From: Sciscionella sediminilitoris
GTDB taxonomy: Bacteria > Actinomycetota > Actinomycetes > Mycobacteriales > Pseudonocardiaceae
NCBI RefSeq assembly: GCF_000737195.2
Contig: NZ_JALM01000005.1
Span: 114,728-178,727, forward strand
Length of the DNA stretch: 64,000 bases
Direction of reading: 5' to 3'
The position numbers were made by a program, and so were the translations under genes. Positions 35,249-44,496 of this stretch are shown piece by piece; within the stretch, counting starts at the first letter, position 1, and each line of letters begins with the position of its first letter. The notes under the pieces were generated by a model that did no database searches, was not told the DNA's origin, and worked only from the letters and a program-made list of their open reading frames with translations.

Positions 35249-35761
35249 TCAGCTGCTCACGTTGGGGCACAGGGCTTCGCCGGGTTTCGGCAGCTGTGCG
35301 CCGGGAGCGGTCAGGGCCGTCCAGGTGCCGCGCACGCCGAACTCGACGCCGCGCGGGCCCACGGTGACCCGGCCGCCGAGCTGGTAGACGTTGATCAGCT
35401 GCAGCCGCTGCCCCTGCGGTGGCCGCACGGTGTAGCTGAACTGCTGTCCGGGCAGGTACAGCGGGGAGCACGCGGCGGAGAGGTTGCCCGCGTCGTCGAG
35501 CATCCGGTACTCCACCCGCCACGGGGCGTCGGAGATCTCCCCGTCCACCGAGATCTGCACCGGTTTCCCGGGTACCGCCTCGAGCCTGCCCGCCGCGTTG
35601 CCGTTCTGGGTGCAGTTGGTGCCCTGCACATCGCAGTACTGCAGCGGCTCCATGCGCACCGAGTCCCCGTCGGTGAACGCGCTCACACCCGGCTTCGGCG
35701 CGGAGCACGCGGTGAGCAGCAGCAGGGAACCGAGGATCACGGGCAGGAGGTATCGACGCAC
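35249..35761 (-). CDS. DUF2771-like lipoprotein
   Basis: A 170-residue lipoprotein; signal peptide with lipobox LTAC at the N-terminus. It has four further Cys in the mature part, beta-rich, ending GEALCPNVSS. It sits 10 bp after an MFS gene as Rv0875c sits by Rv0876c in mycobacteria. Role unknown; an envelope accessory to the transporter is possible. Confidence 0.8.
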   Translation of the reverse strand: MRRYLLPVILGSLLLLTACSAPKPGVSAFTDGDSVRMEPLQYCDVQGTNCTQNGNAAGRLEAVPGKPVQISVDGEISDAPWRVEYRMLDDAGNLSAACSPLYLPGQQFSYTVRPPQGQRLQLINVYQLGGRVTVGPRGVEFGVRGTWTALTAPGAQLPKPGEALCPNVSS

Positions 35762-35771
35762 GGGCCCGAGG

Positions 35772-37559
35772 CTACAACTGCTCGGTCGGCATGGTCCGCG
35801 TCGGTGTGCGCTGGCGCTTCGGCAGGGGCGAATCGTCCACCTTTTCCGGGCGAACCGGGCGGTCCCCGCCGAATCCGGGAATGAGGCTGCGGCCCTGGCG
35901 GGTCAGCAGCACCTGGGCGAGCCCGATCGCGAGCAGCACCGAGATCACCGTGAACCCGAGCCAGAACTTCGCGGGCAGCAGTACCCCGATCGCGCCGCCG
36001 ATCACCCAGGCCAGCTGCACCACGGTCTCCGAACGGCCGAACGCGGATGCCCGGGAGCGCTCCGGGAGATCGCTCTGGATCACCGAGTCGAGGCAGATCT
36101 TGACCATCGCGCTCGCGGCGCCACCGATGAGTCCCACGATGGCCGCGGTGAACACCCCGGCGAGCAGCGCGGCCACCACGGTCGCGGCGAGCGAGGCGCA
36201 GATCCCGACGACCAGGATCTGGTCGGGTTTGCGCAACGGGATGCGCGCGCCGATGGCGTTGCCCACGAAGGAACCGGCCCCCGCGGAACCGGCGACCAGG
36301 GCGAGCAGCAGCATCTGCTGGAACGGTGAGCCGACCGTCTCGGCTTTCACCACGAACGCGCCGAACAGCACCATGAACCCGGTGAGCAGCTTGATCGTGG
36401 CGTTCGCCCACAAGGCGAGTACCACGTTGCGGCCCATCGACTGGCGCGGTTTGCGGCCCTTGCGCTTGCCGGTTCCGGTGTCCCGCGGGATCTCCATGGT
36501 CGCGGTGAGCGAGGCGGGCACCTCGTCCTTGGTGTCCTCGACCCAGGACGGGATGCGCATGCACAGCACCGCGTCGGCCACCGCGATCAGCGCGCAGAAC
36601 ACCAGCGCGCCCTGTGAACTGGCGATGTAGGCCAGCCCCGCGGCGACCGCGCCGAAGGCACCGCTGGCGATCAGCCCGAAGGTGGTCAGCCGTGCGTTCG
36701 TGGTCACCAGCGTGCTGGAGGAGGGCAGCACCCGTGGCGTCACCGCGGCCTTGAGCACGGTGAACGACTTGTCCAGCACCATGAAGGCGAGCGCGGCGGG
36801 GTAGAGCACCCAGGAGTTGTAGTTCAGCGCGATCACCACCGCGCAGATCGCCTGTCCCGCGCAGGCGACGGCCATCGCGATCCGCCTTCCCCTGCGGATC
36901 CGGTCCAGCAGCGGGCCGATGACCGGGGCGACGAGCGCGAACGGGGCGATGGTGATGAGCAGGTAGAGGAAGACCTTCGTCTTGCTCTCCGCGTTGGCGG
37001 CGGCGAAGAACAGGGTGTTCGCCAGCGCGACCGAGAGCGCCGCGGTCGAGCCGTAGGAGAGCATGTACGCGTAGGTCAGCTGGGAGAGCCCGGACTCGCC
37101 CGCCCCGTCGGCCTGGGTGGCCTTCTTGAACAGGTGCACACCCTGGCGGGCCCGCCAGGCGGCCACCCGCGCGACGCTGATCTTGTCGGGCGGGGCCGGT
37201 CCGTCAGCGCCCGCGCCGCGCCGTGGTTCCTCGCGGTCGATGTGTTCGGTCGGGTGCTCCTGGCGGGGCTGTTCCTGCCTCGGGCGTTCCTGGCGTGGTG
37301 GATCCTGGCGCGGGGGAGGAGTGCGCTGGGTGCGTTCCTGCGACCACGGCGGTGGCTGGTTGCGCGGGGTGTACTCGTGACCGGAGGGCCGTGGCGGCGG
37401 CTGCCTGCGCTGGGTGGGCTGCTCCGGCGGCGGGGTTCGCCGCGTCGGATCGCCCTGACCTCGCTTTTCCTGGCGCCGTGCCGCCTTGCGTGGACGTGCG
37501 CCGGCATTCCACCCCGCGCGCGGGCGGTTCGGATCACCGGGAGTGTTGGTATTGTCCAC
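35772..37559 (-). CDS. MFS transporter with long disordered N-terminus (Rv0876c-like)
   Basis: A 595-residue protein. Residues 1-150 are Pro/Arg/Gln-rich and cytoplasmic, with RQE(R/Q/H)P repeats. About 12 membrane helices follow (LSQLTYAYMLSYGSTAALSV onward) with the cytoplasmic motif DRIRRGRR. GTG at 37559 was chosen; the frame continues upstream without a convincing start. Transport substrate unknown. Confidence 0.85.
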   Translation of the reverse strand: MDNTNTPGDPNRPRAGWNAGARPRKAARRQEKRGQGDPTRRTPPPEQPTQRRQPPPRPSGHEYTPRNQPPPWSQERTQRTPPPRQDPPRQERPRQEQPRQEHPTEHIDREEPRRGAGADGPAPPDKISVARVAAWRARQGVHLFKKATQADGAGESGLSQLTYAYMLSYGSTAALSVALANTLFFAAANAESKTKVFLYLLITIAPFALVAPVIGPLLDRIRRGRRIAMAVACAGQAICAVVIALNYNSWVLYPAALAFMVLDKSFTVLKAAVTPRVLPSSSTLVTTNARLTTFGLIASGAFGAVAAGLAYIASSQGALVFCALIAVADAVLCMRIPSWVEDTKDEVPASLTATMEIPRDTGTGKRKGRKPRQSMGRNVVLALWANATIKLLTGFMVLFGAFVVKAETVGSPFQQMLLLALVAGSAGAGSFVGNAIGARIPLRKPDQILVVGICASLAATVVAALLAGVFTAAIVGLIGGAASAMVKICLDSVIQSDLPERSRASAFGRSETVVQLAWVIGGAIGVLLPAKFWLGFTVISVLLAIGLAQVLLTRQGRSLIPGFGGDRPVRPEKVDDSPLPKRQRTPTRTMPTEQL

Positions 37560-37665
37560 CCTTCCATCCTGCCGCAGGTTCGCCGTGGATGGTCGTGGGG
37601 CACAATGTTTAATTGGGAGAACCACACGGCGGAGGCAGCACAACGACTATGATTCTGCGGCGACT

Positions 37666-38418
37666 ATGACCATGGCGATGACCGAGCAAGACAGCGAGGA
37701 CGTGCGGCTGCGTGCGGCGATCGAGATCGCCAGGGACGCGGCCGAGACCGACGCCGGTGCCGAGCACGTCGGGGACTACCTCGGCGCGCAGTCCGAGCAC
37801 GGCGCGCTGACCCACCTGTTCGCCTCGCGGATCGAGGGATACCGCGGCTGGCGCTGGGCGGTCACCCTGGCGAGCGCCGGCCCGGATACTCCGGTCACGG
37901 TCAGCGAGGTCGTGCTCCTTCCCGGACCGGACGCGCTCACCGGACCGGACTGGGTGCCCTGGCAGGACCGTATCCGCGCCGGTGACCTCGGGGTCGGCGA
38001 CCTGATGCCGTCCCAGGAGGACGACGACCGCCTCGTTCCCGCCTATCTCGAATCCGATGACCCGGGCATCGAGCGGCTCGCGATGGAGCTCGGGCTCGGC
38101 CGCAAGCGGGTGATGTCCCGCACCGGACGGCTGCGCACCGCCAAGCGCTGGCGCGGCGGCGAGTTCGGCCCGCGCAGCGATATGGCCCGTAGCGCCCCCG
38201 CCCGATGCGGCACCTGCGGCTTCTACCTGCAGCTGGACGGATCGCTGCGCGCGGCCTTCGGGGTGTGCGGCAACGAGATCGCGCCCGCGGACGGCCGGGT
38301 CGTGCACGTGGAATACGGCTGTGGTGCGCATTCCGAGGCCGAGGTGGACACCAGGTCGGCGGTCCCGGTCACCGAGATGGTTTACGACGACACGAATTTC
38401 GACGTGGAACAGCGCTGA
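37666..38418 (+). CDS. DUF3027 protein with C-terminal zinc ribbon (Rv0877-like)
   Basis: A 250-residue actinobacterial protein. The central part is GWRWAVTLASAG ... LLPGPDALTGPDWVPW ... DRIRAGDLGVGDLMP, the DUF3027 signature. The C-terminal cysteines CGTCGFYL, GVCGNE and YGCGAHS form a probable zinc ribbon. Role unknown. ATG 37666 lies after a seven-codon mini-ORF (ATG 37649 to TGA 37669) whose stop overlaps this start; ATGs at 37672 and 37678 are alternatives. Confidence 0.85.
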   Translation: MTMAMTEQDSEDVRLRAAIEIARDAAETDAGAEHVGDYLGAQSEHGALTHLFASRIEGYRGWRWAVTLASAGPDTPVTVSEVVLLPGPDALTGPDWVPWQDRIRAGDLGVGDLMPSQEDDDRLVPAYLESDDPGIERLAMELGLGRKRVMSRTGRLRTAKRWRGGEFGPRSDMARSAPARCGTCGFYLQLDGSLRAAFGVCGNEIAPADGRVVHVEYGCGAHSEAEVDTRSAVPVTEMVYDDTNFDVEQR

Positions 38419-38436
38419 TGCCGCCGCGGGTGTTCG

Positions 38437-41322
38437 GTGGCTGATCCGTTCGGCACCGCCGAGCTGCGGGCGCGGGTACTGCGCGCGTGGACCGAATCCC
38501 CTTCGCGGTTCCGCGAGGACGCGAACGCCGAGGAAGACCTGCGCATCGGCGGCTACCGGGACCGGGTGCTCGTCGAGCTCGCGCAGAATGCCGCCGATGC
38601 CGCGGGCGAGGACGGCGGCGAGCTCTCGATCGCGATCGTCGACGGGGAACTGCGCGCGGCCAACACCGGGAGCCCGCTGGACGCCGAAGGAGTGCGCGCG
38701 CTCGCCTCGCTGCGCGCCTCGGCCAAACGCGAGGGCACGACCACCGGGCATTTCGGGGTTGGCTTCGCCGCGGTGCTCGCGATCAGCGCGGAACCGCGGG
38801 TGTGTTCGGCCGCGGGCGGGGTGCGGTTCTCCCGTGAGGACACCCGGGCCGAACTCGCCGCGATCCCCGAACTGGCCGGGGAACTGGCCGCCCGCGAGGG
38901 TGCGGTACCGGTGCTGCGCCTGGCGTGGCCGTGTCCGGATCCGGTTCCCGAGGGCTTCACCACCGAGGTGCGGCTGCCGCTGAACTCCGGGGTCGAGGCT
39001 GGGGAACTGCTCGAGCAGGCGCACCGGCTCGCCCCCGATCTGCTGCTCGCCCTTCCGGCGCTGCGCGCGATCACCGTGGACGGGCAGCGGATCGCCGCCG
39101 AACGCCAGGAGGACGGGCTGCTGGTGATCGGCGGTACCCGCTGGGCGGTCAGCAGGACCGAGGGACAGGTGGCCGAACGCGGTGGGCTCGGTGTCGAGGA
39201 GGCCGGTGGGTACGCGGTGACCTGGGCGGTGCAGGTCGACGCGGCGGGCGCCCCGCTCGCGCACGGCCCGGATGTGCTGCACACCCCGACCCCGACCGAT
39301 GAGCGGCTGGACCTTCCCGCGCGGTTGCTCGCCACGGTGCCGATGGAGCCGAGCAGGCGGCGGGTGCGTGCGGGCGGCGCCGCTGACGAGGTGCTCGACG
39401 CGGCGGTCGCGGCCTATCCGGAGCTGGTGCGCACCTTCGCCCCGGAACACCGCCTGCGCCTCGTGCCGCCTCCCGGGTTCCCGGTCTCCGAGGTGGACGG
39501 GCGGTTACGCGAGGCCCTGCTCGGGCGGTTCCGCGCCGAGCCGCTGCTGCCCGGCGCGGACGGGGAGGAGCTTTCCGCGAACAGTGCTCTCGTTCTGGAA
39601 CACTGTTCGCGAGCACTGATCTCCTTGGTGAACAGTGTTCTCCCCGGGTTGCTCGACCTCGGCGAGGCGCCAGGAGACCGCGAGGCACTGCGCGCGCTCG
39701 GGGTGCGCAGCGTCGGCCTCGCCGAACTTGCCGAACGCTGTCTCGGCATCGATCGCGAACCGCACTGGTGGCACGAGCTCTATGCCGCGCTCGCCGAGCT
39801 CGTGGACGCGGGCGCCGATCGCGATGAACTCGGCGCGCTCCCGATCCCGCTGCTCGACGGGCGCACCACCAACGGCCCGCGCGGGGTGCTGCTACCGACC
39901 GAGGAGCTCGCCGGGCTCGACGGGCTCGAAGAACTCGAACTGCCGATCGTGCACCCGGTTGCCGCGCACCCGCTGCTGGCCAGGCTCGGCGCGGTCCAGG
40001 CCGGTCCCGCCGAACTGCTCGATTCGGCGGAACTGCGCGCCGCCGTGGAACGCAGTGCCGAGGATGCCGCCGCGGGACTGGACATCACGGGGCTGGCCGA
40101 GGTCGTGCTCCGCCTTGTCGGCGAACTCGGCGCGGACCGGGACTGGCTCGGCGCGCTCGCCCTCCCCGATACCGAGGGCGGCCCCCGGCGCGCCGACGAG
40201 CTGCTGTTCGCCGATGCCCGGGTGCGCCCGGTCCTCGATCCCGAGGCGATCGGGGAGGACGGGGCACTCGGGATCCTCGCCGAACGGATCGCCGAACGGC
40301 ATCCGCGCGCGGCACTGCGCGCGGTCGGGGTGCTCGACGGGTTCGCGGTCGTGTCCGATGAACAGCCGGACGGGCCGGATCACGGTCTGGCCGATGAGGA
40401 TCAGTGGTGGGAGACCGAACCGCGCCTGGTGCACGGCATCCGCGATCTCGACCTGGTCGCCGAGGACTCCTGGGAGGCGGCGCTCGCGCTCATCGCCGGG
40501 GATCCGGAGACCTGGCGCGCCCTCGCCGAACCGGGTGGGTACACCGGCTGGTGGATCGCGCGCTATGCCCGCCTCGCCGGGCGCGCGCCCCGGCGCTGGC
40601 GGCTCGCCGCGGCCGGGGAACTCGCCGGTCTCTACGATCCGCTCCCGCCGGGCGAACTCCCGGACACCGTGCTGCGTGCCGCCGGGGTGCGGGCGAGCCT
40701 GCACGTGGCGAACGCCGAGGACGCCGGGGAGCTGCTGAACGCGCTCGCCGAGCCGGAAAACGAACCGAGCCAGGGCGCGGTGCTGCGCGCGCACGAGGAA
40801 CTGGGTACCGCCGTCCTCGAGGAGCGCTTCGAACTGTCCACTGTGGACGCACCGGAGCGGGTACGCACCCTCGGCGGGCTCACCGACGGTGAAGAAGCGC
40901 TGGTGGCCGATGTGCCGTGGTGGTACGGGACCGGGCTCGGCGAACTCGTCCCGGTGCGGTCCGGGCTCGCCGAACCGCTGGCCCGGCTGCTCGATCTGCC
41001 GATGGCCGGTGCGGAACTGAGCGCCGAGGTGCGCGGCGGCGAGGCCGTGCCGTGGCGCGAACTGCGCGCCGTGACCCTCGCCGCCGAATTGCTCGGGATC
41101 CCGGCCGGGGACGGCGAGGTGTTCCTGCACGATCCGCTCACCGTGACCGTCGACGGCGAGGAGATCGCCCTGCCGTGGTGGTTCGACGGCAGGAACGCGC
41201 ACGCCGAGGACAGCGAGCGGGGCCTCGCCCGCGCCTTCGCCTGGTGCAGCGGGCACTGGGAGGACCGGCATCGCATCGAAGCCCTGCTCGCCGATCCCGG
41301 ACTGGGAACCCTGCTCGGCTAG
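38437..41322 (+). CDS. Large sacsin/HSP90-like ATPase-domain protein
   Basis: A 961-residue protein. The N-terminal quarter is a GHKL ATPase: VELAQNAADAAG (N-box with Mg ligand), LRAANTGSPLDAEGV (G1-type), and GTTTGHFGVGFAAVL (lid and G2). This is the sacsin-type HSP90-like fold. The remaining 700 residues are Glu/Leu/Ala-rich with no recognised domain, and contain many DG and EL repeats. Such proteins follow DUF3027 in actinobacteria; a chaperone or DNA-associated ATPase role is possible but unproven. GTG start 38437, 19 bp after the DUF3027 stop. Confidence 0.82.
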   Translation: MADPFGTAELRARVLRAWTESPSRFREDANAEEDLRIGGYRDRVLVELAQNAADAAGEDGGELSIAIVDGELRAANTGSPLDAEGVRALASLRASAKREGTTTGHFGVGFAAVLAISAEPRVCSAAGGVRFSREDTRAELAAIPELAGELAAREGAVPVLRLAWPCPDPVPEGFTTEVRLPLNSGVEAGELLEQAHRLAPDLLLALPALRAITVDGQRIAAERQEDGLLVIGGTRWAVSRTEGQVAERGGLGVEEAGGYAVTWAVQVDAAGAPLAHGPDVLHTPTPTDERLDLPARLLATVPMEPSRRRVRAGGAADEVLDAAVAAYPELVRTFAPEHRLRLVPPPGFPVSEVDGRLREALLGRFRAEPLLPGADGEELSANSALVLEHCSRALISLVNSVLPGLLDLGEAPGDREALRALGVRSVGLAELAERCLGIDREPHWWHELYAALAELVDAGADRDELGALPIPLLDGRTTNGPRGVLLPTEELAGLDGLEELELPIVHPVAAHPLLARLGAVQAGPAELLDSAELRAAVERSAEDAAAGLDITGLAEVVLRLVGELGADRDWLGALALPDTEGGPRRADELLFADARVRPVLDPEAIGEDGALGILAERIAERHPRAALRAVGVLDGFAVVSDEQPDGPDHGLADEDQWWETEPRLVHGIRDLDLVAEDSWEAALALIAGDPETWRALAEPGGYTGWWIARYARLAGRAPRRWRLAAAGELAGLYDPLPPGELPDTVLRAAGVRASLHVANAEDAGELLNALAEPENEPSQGAVLRAHEELGTAVLEERFELSTVDAPERVRTLGGLTDGEEALVADVPWWYGTGLGELVPVRSGLAEPLARLLDLPMAGAELSAEVRGGEAVPWRELRAVTLAAELLGIPAGDGEVFLHDPLTVTVDGEEIALPWWFDGRNAHAEDSERGLARAFAWCSGHWEDRHRIEALLADPGLGTLLG
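39579..39640. repeat. Three copies of an 11-bp palindrome inside the ATPase gene
   Basis: GAACAGTGCTC (39579), GAACACTGTTC (39598) and GAACAGTGTTC (39630); the last two are perfect GAACA-N-TGTTC palindromes. They lie in a locally less GC-rich part of the coding sequence. Confidence 0.6.
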
Positions 41323-42011
41323 CCGAGTTTCTGGATGACCCCGGGCAGCTCGGCCAGCTCGTTGATCACCGCGTCCGGGTGTACGTCCACCGGAACTCGT
41401 TGCGCGGCAGGGATATCCGAGTGCGGAACGAGCACCGCGTGCATCCCGACGCCCTTGGCCCCGCTGATGTCGTCGTACGGGCGGTCACCGACGTAGACGG
41501 CGGTCGCGGGGTCGGTCACGCCGACCGCCTCGAGTGCCGCGCCGAACGCGTCCGGATGCGGTTTGGTCCACTCCAGATCGCTGGACCAGACGCAGGCGTC
41601 GAAGAGGTCGGCGACCCCGTCGCGCTCGAAGATCTCCTCGTGCCAGCGCGCAGGCCAGCCGGTCGAGGAGAGAACCCCGGTGCGCAGCCCGGCCTCGCGC
41701 AGTTCGGTCAGCATCGGTTTCACTTGCGGATCGGTCCAGGTCGCGTGCTCCCAGAAGTCGCGGAACGCCTGCCAGCCGCGCTCTTCGTGGGGCGCACCGG
41801 CCTCGGCGACGACCTCGCTGAGCCGGAACGCGGCACTGGTGTCCCGCACCCGCGCCCATGCGGCCGTGTCCGCTTCGTGCAGCGCCGCGGCAAGGGATTC
41901 CACATCCTCGGTCACCTCGGCCGCATAGCGCCGCCAGCCCTCCAACTGATCGACCGTGCGCCACAGAGAGAGCGTGCCGCCCCAGTCGAAGATCACTGCT
42001 TCAATCGCCAT
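41319..42011 (-). CDS. HAD hydrolase, subfamily IA
   Basis: A 230-residue HAD phosphatase with motif I VIFDWGGTL, motif II LSSTGW, motif III lysine KPHPDAFGAAL, and motif IV YVGDRPYDDISGA; a helical C1 cap. Likely a small-molecule phosphatase or dehalogenase-like enzyme. The 3' end overlaps the ATPase gene by 4 bp. ATG 42011 was chosen over far-upstream codons. Confidence 0.87.
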   Translation of the reverse strand: MAIEAVIFDWGGTLSLWRTVDQLEGWRRYAAEVTEDVESLAAALHEADTAAWARVRDTSAAFRLSEVVAEAGAPHEERGWQAFRDFWEHATWTDPQVKPMLTELREAGLRTGVLSSTGWPARWHEEIFERDGVADLFDACVWSSDLEWTKPHPDAFGAALEAVGVTDPATAVYVGDRPYDDISGAKGVGMHAVLVPHSDIPAAQRVPVDVHPDAVINELAELPGVIQKLG

Positions 42012-42134
42012 GCGCGCATCATGACCTACGGCGCGGCAGCGGCGCATCCCATTTGTGGCACGCACGTACCTAAAGGCATGCGGACACGTCAAGACCGTGC
42101 CCGCGCGTACCGATAATCCCAGTGGAGAGCTCGG

Positions 42135-42695
42135 CTAGAACAGGGTTATCAACCAGACGATCCAGCCGAGGGTGATGCCGATCATGGCGCCATACGCGAC
42201 CCAGCGCCACACCAGCAGTGGCCGGATCACCACGATGGTCGGGGCAAGGCCGAGGGTGACGACGATGTTCCCGGCGAAGGCGAGCCAGCCGCTCACCGAG
42301 CCGAGGGCGAGCGCCAGCGCGATCATGCCGAAGACCACCACGAAAACGGTGAACCCGGTCAGCGCGAGGCCGGTGCCCCATGGTGTCGGTTCCGCACCGG
42401 AACGGGCGCGCCCGTCGAGCACGGCGCGCTCGCCGTTGAGTGGATCGGTGAACGACACAATCGTTCCGGTCCGCGCCGCGATCCGGCCGGCCAGCTGGCG
42501 CCCTCTGCTGGTGATCAGCCGCGCGGAGGTGGGATTGGCGAGCTGCAAGGCATCGGCGACGCTTGCCCATTCGTCGAGCGAGCCCGCGAGTTCCTCATCG
42601 ATCGGCAGCGAACGCGGATCGATACCGGCGTCGGGTTCGGTCTCGTCGACGAGCACCGCTCGGCCCGCGACCACGCGCAATTCCCAGGCATCCAT
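42135..42695 (-). CDS. DUF2537 membrane protein
   Basis: A 186-residue protein. Residues 1-100 are soluble (WELRVVAGRAVLVDE ... TSRGRQLAGRIA) and three or four membrane helices follow (GLALTGFTVFVVVFGMIALALAL onward), as in actinobacterial DUF2537. Function unknown. ATG 42695. The 255 bp between this gene and the next contain no gene that I can see, only a possible TTGACT at about 42844. Confidence 0.75.
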   Translation of the reverse strand: MDAWELRVVAGRAVLVDETEPDAGIDPRSLPIDEELAGSLDEWASVADALQLANPTSARLITSRGRQLAGRIAARTGTIVSFTDPLNGERAVLDGRARSGAEPTPWGTGLALTGFTVFVVVFGMIALALALGSVSGWLAFAGNIVVTLGLAPTIVVIRPLLVWRWVAYGAMIGITLGWIVWLITLF

Positions 42696-42950
42696 GGTGT
42701 CGCCGAACCTACCGCAAGCCCGCGGGCACCCGCATCGAACTCCGGCTTCGTCAAGAACGCGTGTGCAATCATCCCTGAGTGATCTTCCCCGCAGGTTCGT
42801 GCACCGATTGGCCGGTACACAGGCCCGGAATGCTGTGTCACCGTTGACTGGTGCCCGTGTCGATTTTTGTCGGGGTAAGTCGGTGCGCCGCATGACAACT
42901 GGAAACGAAACCACAGCGTCTTAACGCGGAAAGGCGACAAGGAACCGGAT

Positions 42951-44444
42951 ATGGCGCAGGTATCCGAATCATTGGCCGTCTCGTCACCTCGTGCGGCGTA
43001 TCGCCGTAAAGTGCACGATTGCCTTGCGGCGCTCGCCGAGTTGCTCACCGAGCGGAAGTTCGATTTCGCGAACCGTCAGATGGGGGTCGAGCTGGAGCTC
43101 AACCTCGTCGACGAGGCGATGAGCCCGGCGATGACCAACACCGTCGTGTTGGAGAAAATCGATGATCCCGCCTTCACAAGTGAACTCGGACAGCACAACC
43201 TCGAGGTCCACATAGGACCGAGACGATTGTCCGGTGAACAATTCCTCGCACTCGAATCCGAGTTCGGCGAGGCGCTTGAGACGGTGAACACCAAAGCACG
43301 GGACGCCGGTGCGGAACTGTTGATGATCGGTACGTTACCCACGATCACCACCGAGCACTTCGACCGGAAATGGCTCTCTCCCGGTTGTCGTTACGCGGCG
43401 CTCAACGACCATATTCTCGCCGAGCGTGGCGAATCGTTGACTCTCGATATGGAAGGGGTAGCCCTTCCGGGAAGGGAAAGCGAGACGCTGCTCGGAACGG
43501 CGGCCTCCATCACGCCGGAAGCGGCGTGCACCTCGACCCAGTTGCACCTGCAGCTGGCCCCGGACGACTTCGCGCCCTACTGGAACGCGGCGCAGTGCCT
43601 CGCGGGCCCGCAGGTGGCACTCGCCGCGAATTCCCCGTTCCTGCTGGGCAAAGCGCTCTGGCAGGAGACCCGCATCCCGCTGTTCCAGCAGGCGACCGAT
43701 ACCCGCAGCGAGGAACTGCGCAACCAGGGTGTGCGCCCGAGGGTGTGGTTCGGGGACGGCTGGATCAGCTCGATCTTCGACCTCTTCGAGGAGAACGCCC
43801 GCTACTTCCCCGGGCTGCTGCCCTTCATGGGGGATGAGGAACCGCACGAGGCCCTTGCCGCGGGCCGGATTCCGCAACTGGCCGAACTGCGCTCGCACAA
43901 CGGTACGATCTGGCGCTGGAACCGGCCGGTCTACGACATCGTGGACGGGGTCCCGCACCTGCGGGTGGAGAACCGGGTGCTGCCCGCGGGGCCGACCGTG
44001 CTCGACATGGTCGCCAACATCGCCCTGTTCTTCGGCGCGCAGTACGCCCTCGCCACCGCAGAGCGTCCACTGTGGACTCAAATGTCCTTCCGAGCGGCCG
44101 AGGAGAACTTCTACGCGGCCGCCAAGTACGGGATGAACGCCGAGCTCTACTGGCCGGGCGCGGGCAAACTCTCCGCGGACGAGCTCACGCTCCGGTTGCT
44201 GCTTCCCTTGGCGCACAAGGGATTGAGTGATGCCGGTCTGCCCGGCTCGCTGTGTGATCGCTACCTGTCGGTCATCGAGCAGCGGTGTATCCGCAGGATG
44301 ACCGGCTCCACCTGGCAGCGCGAGACCGTCGGGCTCTACGAGGAGCGCGGCGCCGACCGGCCGACCGCGCTGCGCGAGATGTCCCGGCAGTACGCCGAGC
44401 TCTCCGCGAACGGCGAGCCGGTGCACCTCTGGCCGATCGAGTAG
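42951..44444 (+). CDS. Glutamate-cysteine-ligase-type (GCS2) carboxylate-amine ligase
   Basis: A 497-residue GCS2-family ATP-dependent ligase. Glutamate/metal-binding acidic motif MGVELELNLVD, then GQHNLEVHIGPR, GTLPTITTEHF, STQLHLQL, and FRAAEENFYAAAKYG. The family couples glutamate or another acid to an amine; YbdK-like members have weak gamma-glutamylcysteine activity. Most actinobacteria use mycothiol and lack glutathione, so the product here is unclear. AAGGAA lies upstream of the ATG. A strong terminator follows. Confidence 0.85.
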   Translation: MAQVSESLAVSSPRAAYRRKVHDCLAALAELLTERKFDFANRQMGVELELNLVDEAMSPAMTNTVVLEKIDDPAFTSELGQHNLEVHIGPRRLSGEQFLALESEFGEALETVNTKARDAGAELLMIGTLPTITTEHFDRKWLSPGCRYAALNDHILAERGESLTLDMEGVALPGRESETLLGTAASITPEAACTSTQLHLQLAPDDFAPYWNAAQCLAGPQVALAANSPFLLGKALWQETRIPLFQQATDTRSEELRNQGVRPRVWFGDGWISSIFDLFEENARYFPGLLPFMGDEEPHEALAAGRIPQLAELRSHNGTIWRWNRPVYDIVDGVPHLRVENRVLPAGPTVLDMVANIALFFGAQYALATAERPLWTQMSFRAAEENFYAAAKYGMNAELYWPGAGKLSADELTLRLLLPLAHKGLSDAGLPGSLCDRYLSVIEQRCIRRMTGSTWQRETVGLYEERGADRPTALREMSRQYAELSANGEPVHLWPIE

Positions 44445-44456
44445 GAACGCGAGCAA

Positions 44457-44496
44457 CAATAAGGCCCCGTCCACCGAAGCGGACGGGGCCTTATTG
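44457..44496. terminator. Bidirectional intrinsic terminator (16-bp stem)
   Basis: CAATAAGGCCCCGTCC (44457-44472) pairs perfectly with GGACGGGGCCTTATTG (44481-44496), 8-nt loop. It follows the GCS2 gene by 12 bp and would also stop minus-strand transcripts from the iron box; short U-rich tails occur on both sides. Confidence 0.85.

Noticed and set aside
37649..37669. Seven-codon mini-ORF before DUF3027 considered as a regulatory leader peptide
   Set aside because: Only an ATGA overlap supports it; no SD spacing or structure makes it convincing on its own.
37609..39450. 613-residue minus-strand frame opposite DUF3027 and the ATPase gene
   Set aside because: Both plus-strand genes have domain support; the frame has no motif or SD.
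39579..39640. GAACA-N-TGTTC repeats considered as LexA/SOS boxes
   Set aside because: The mycobacterial SOS box is TCGAAC-N4-GTTCGA; arms and spacing differ, and the site is inside a gene.
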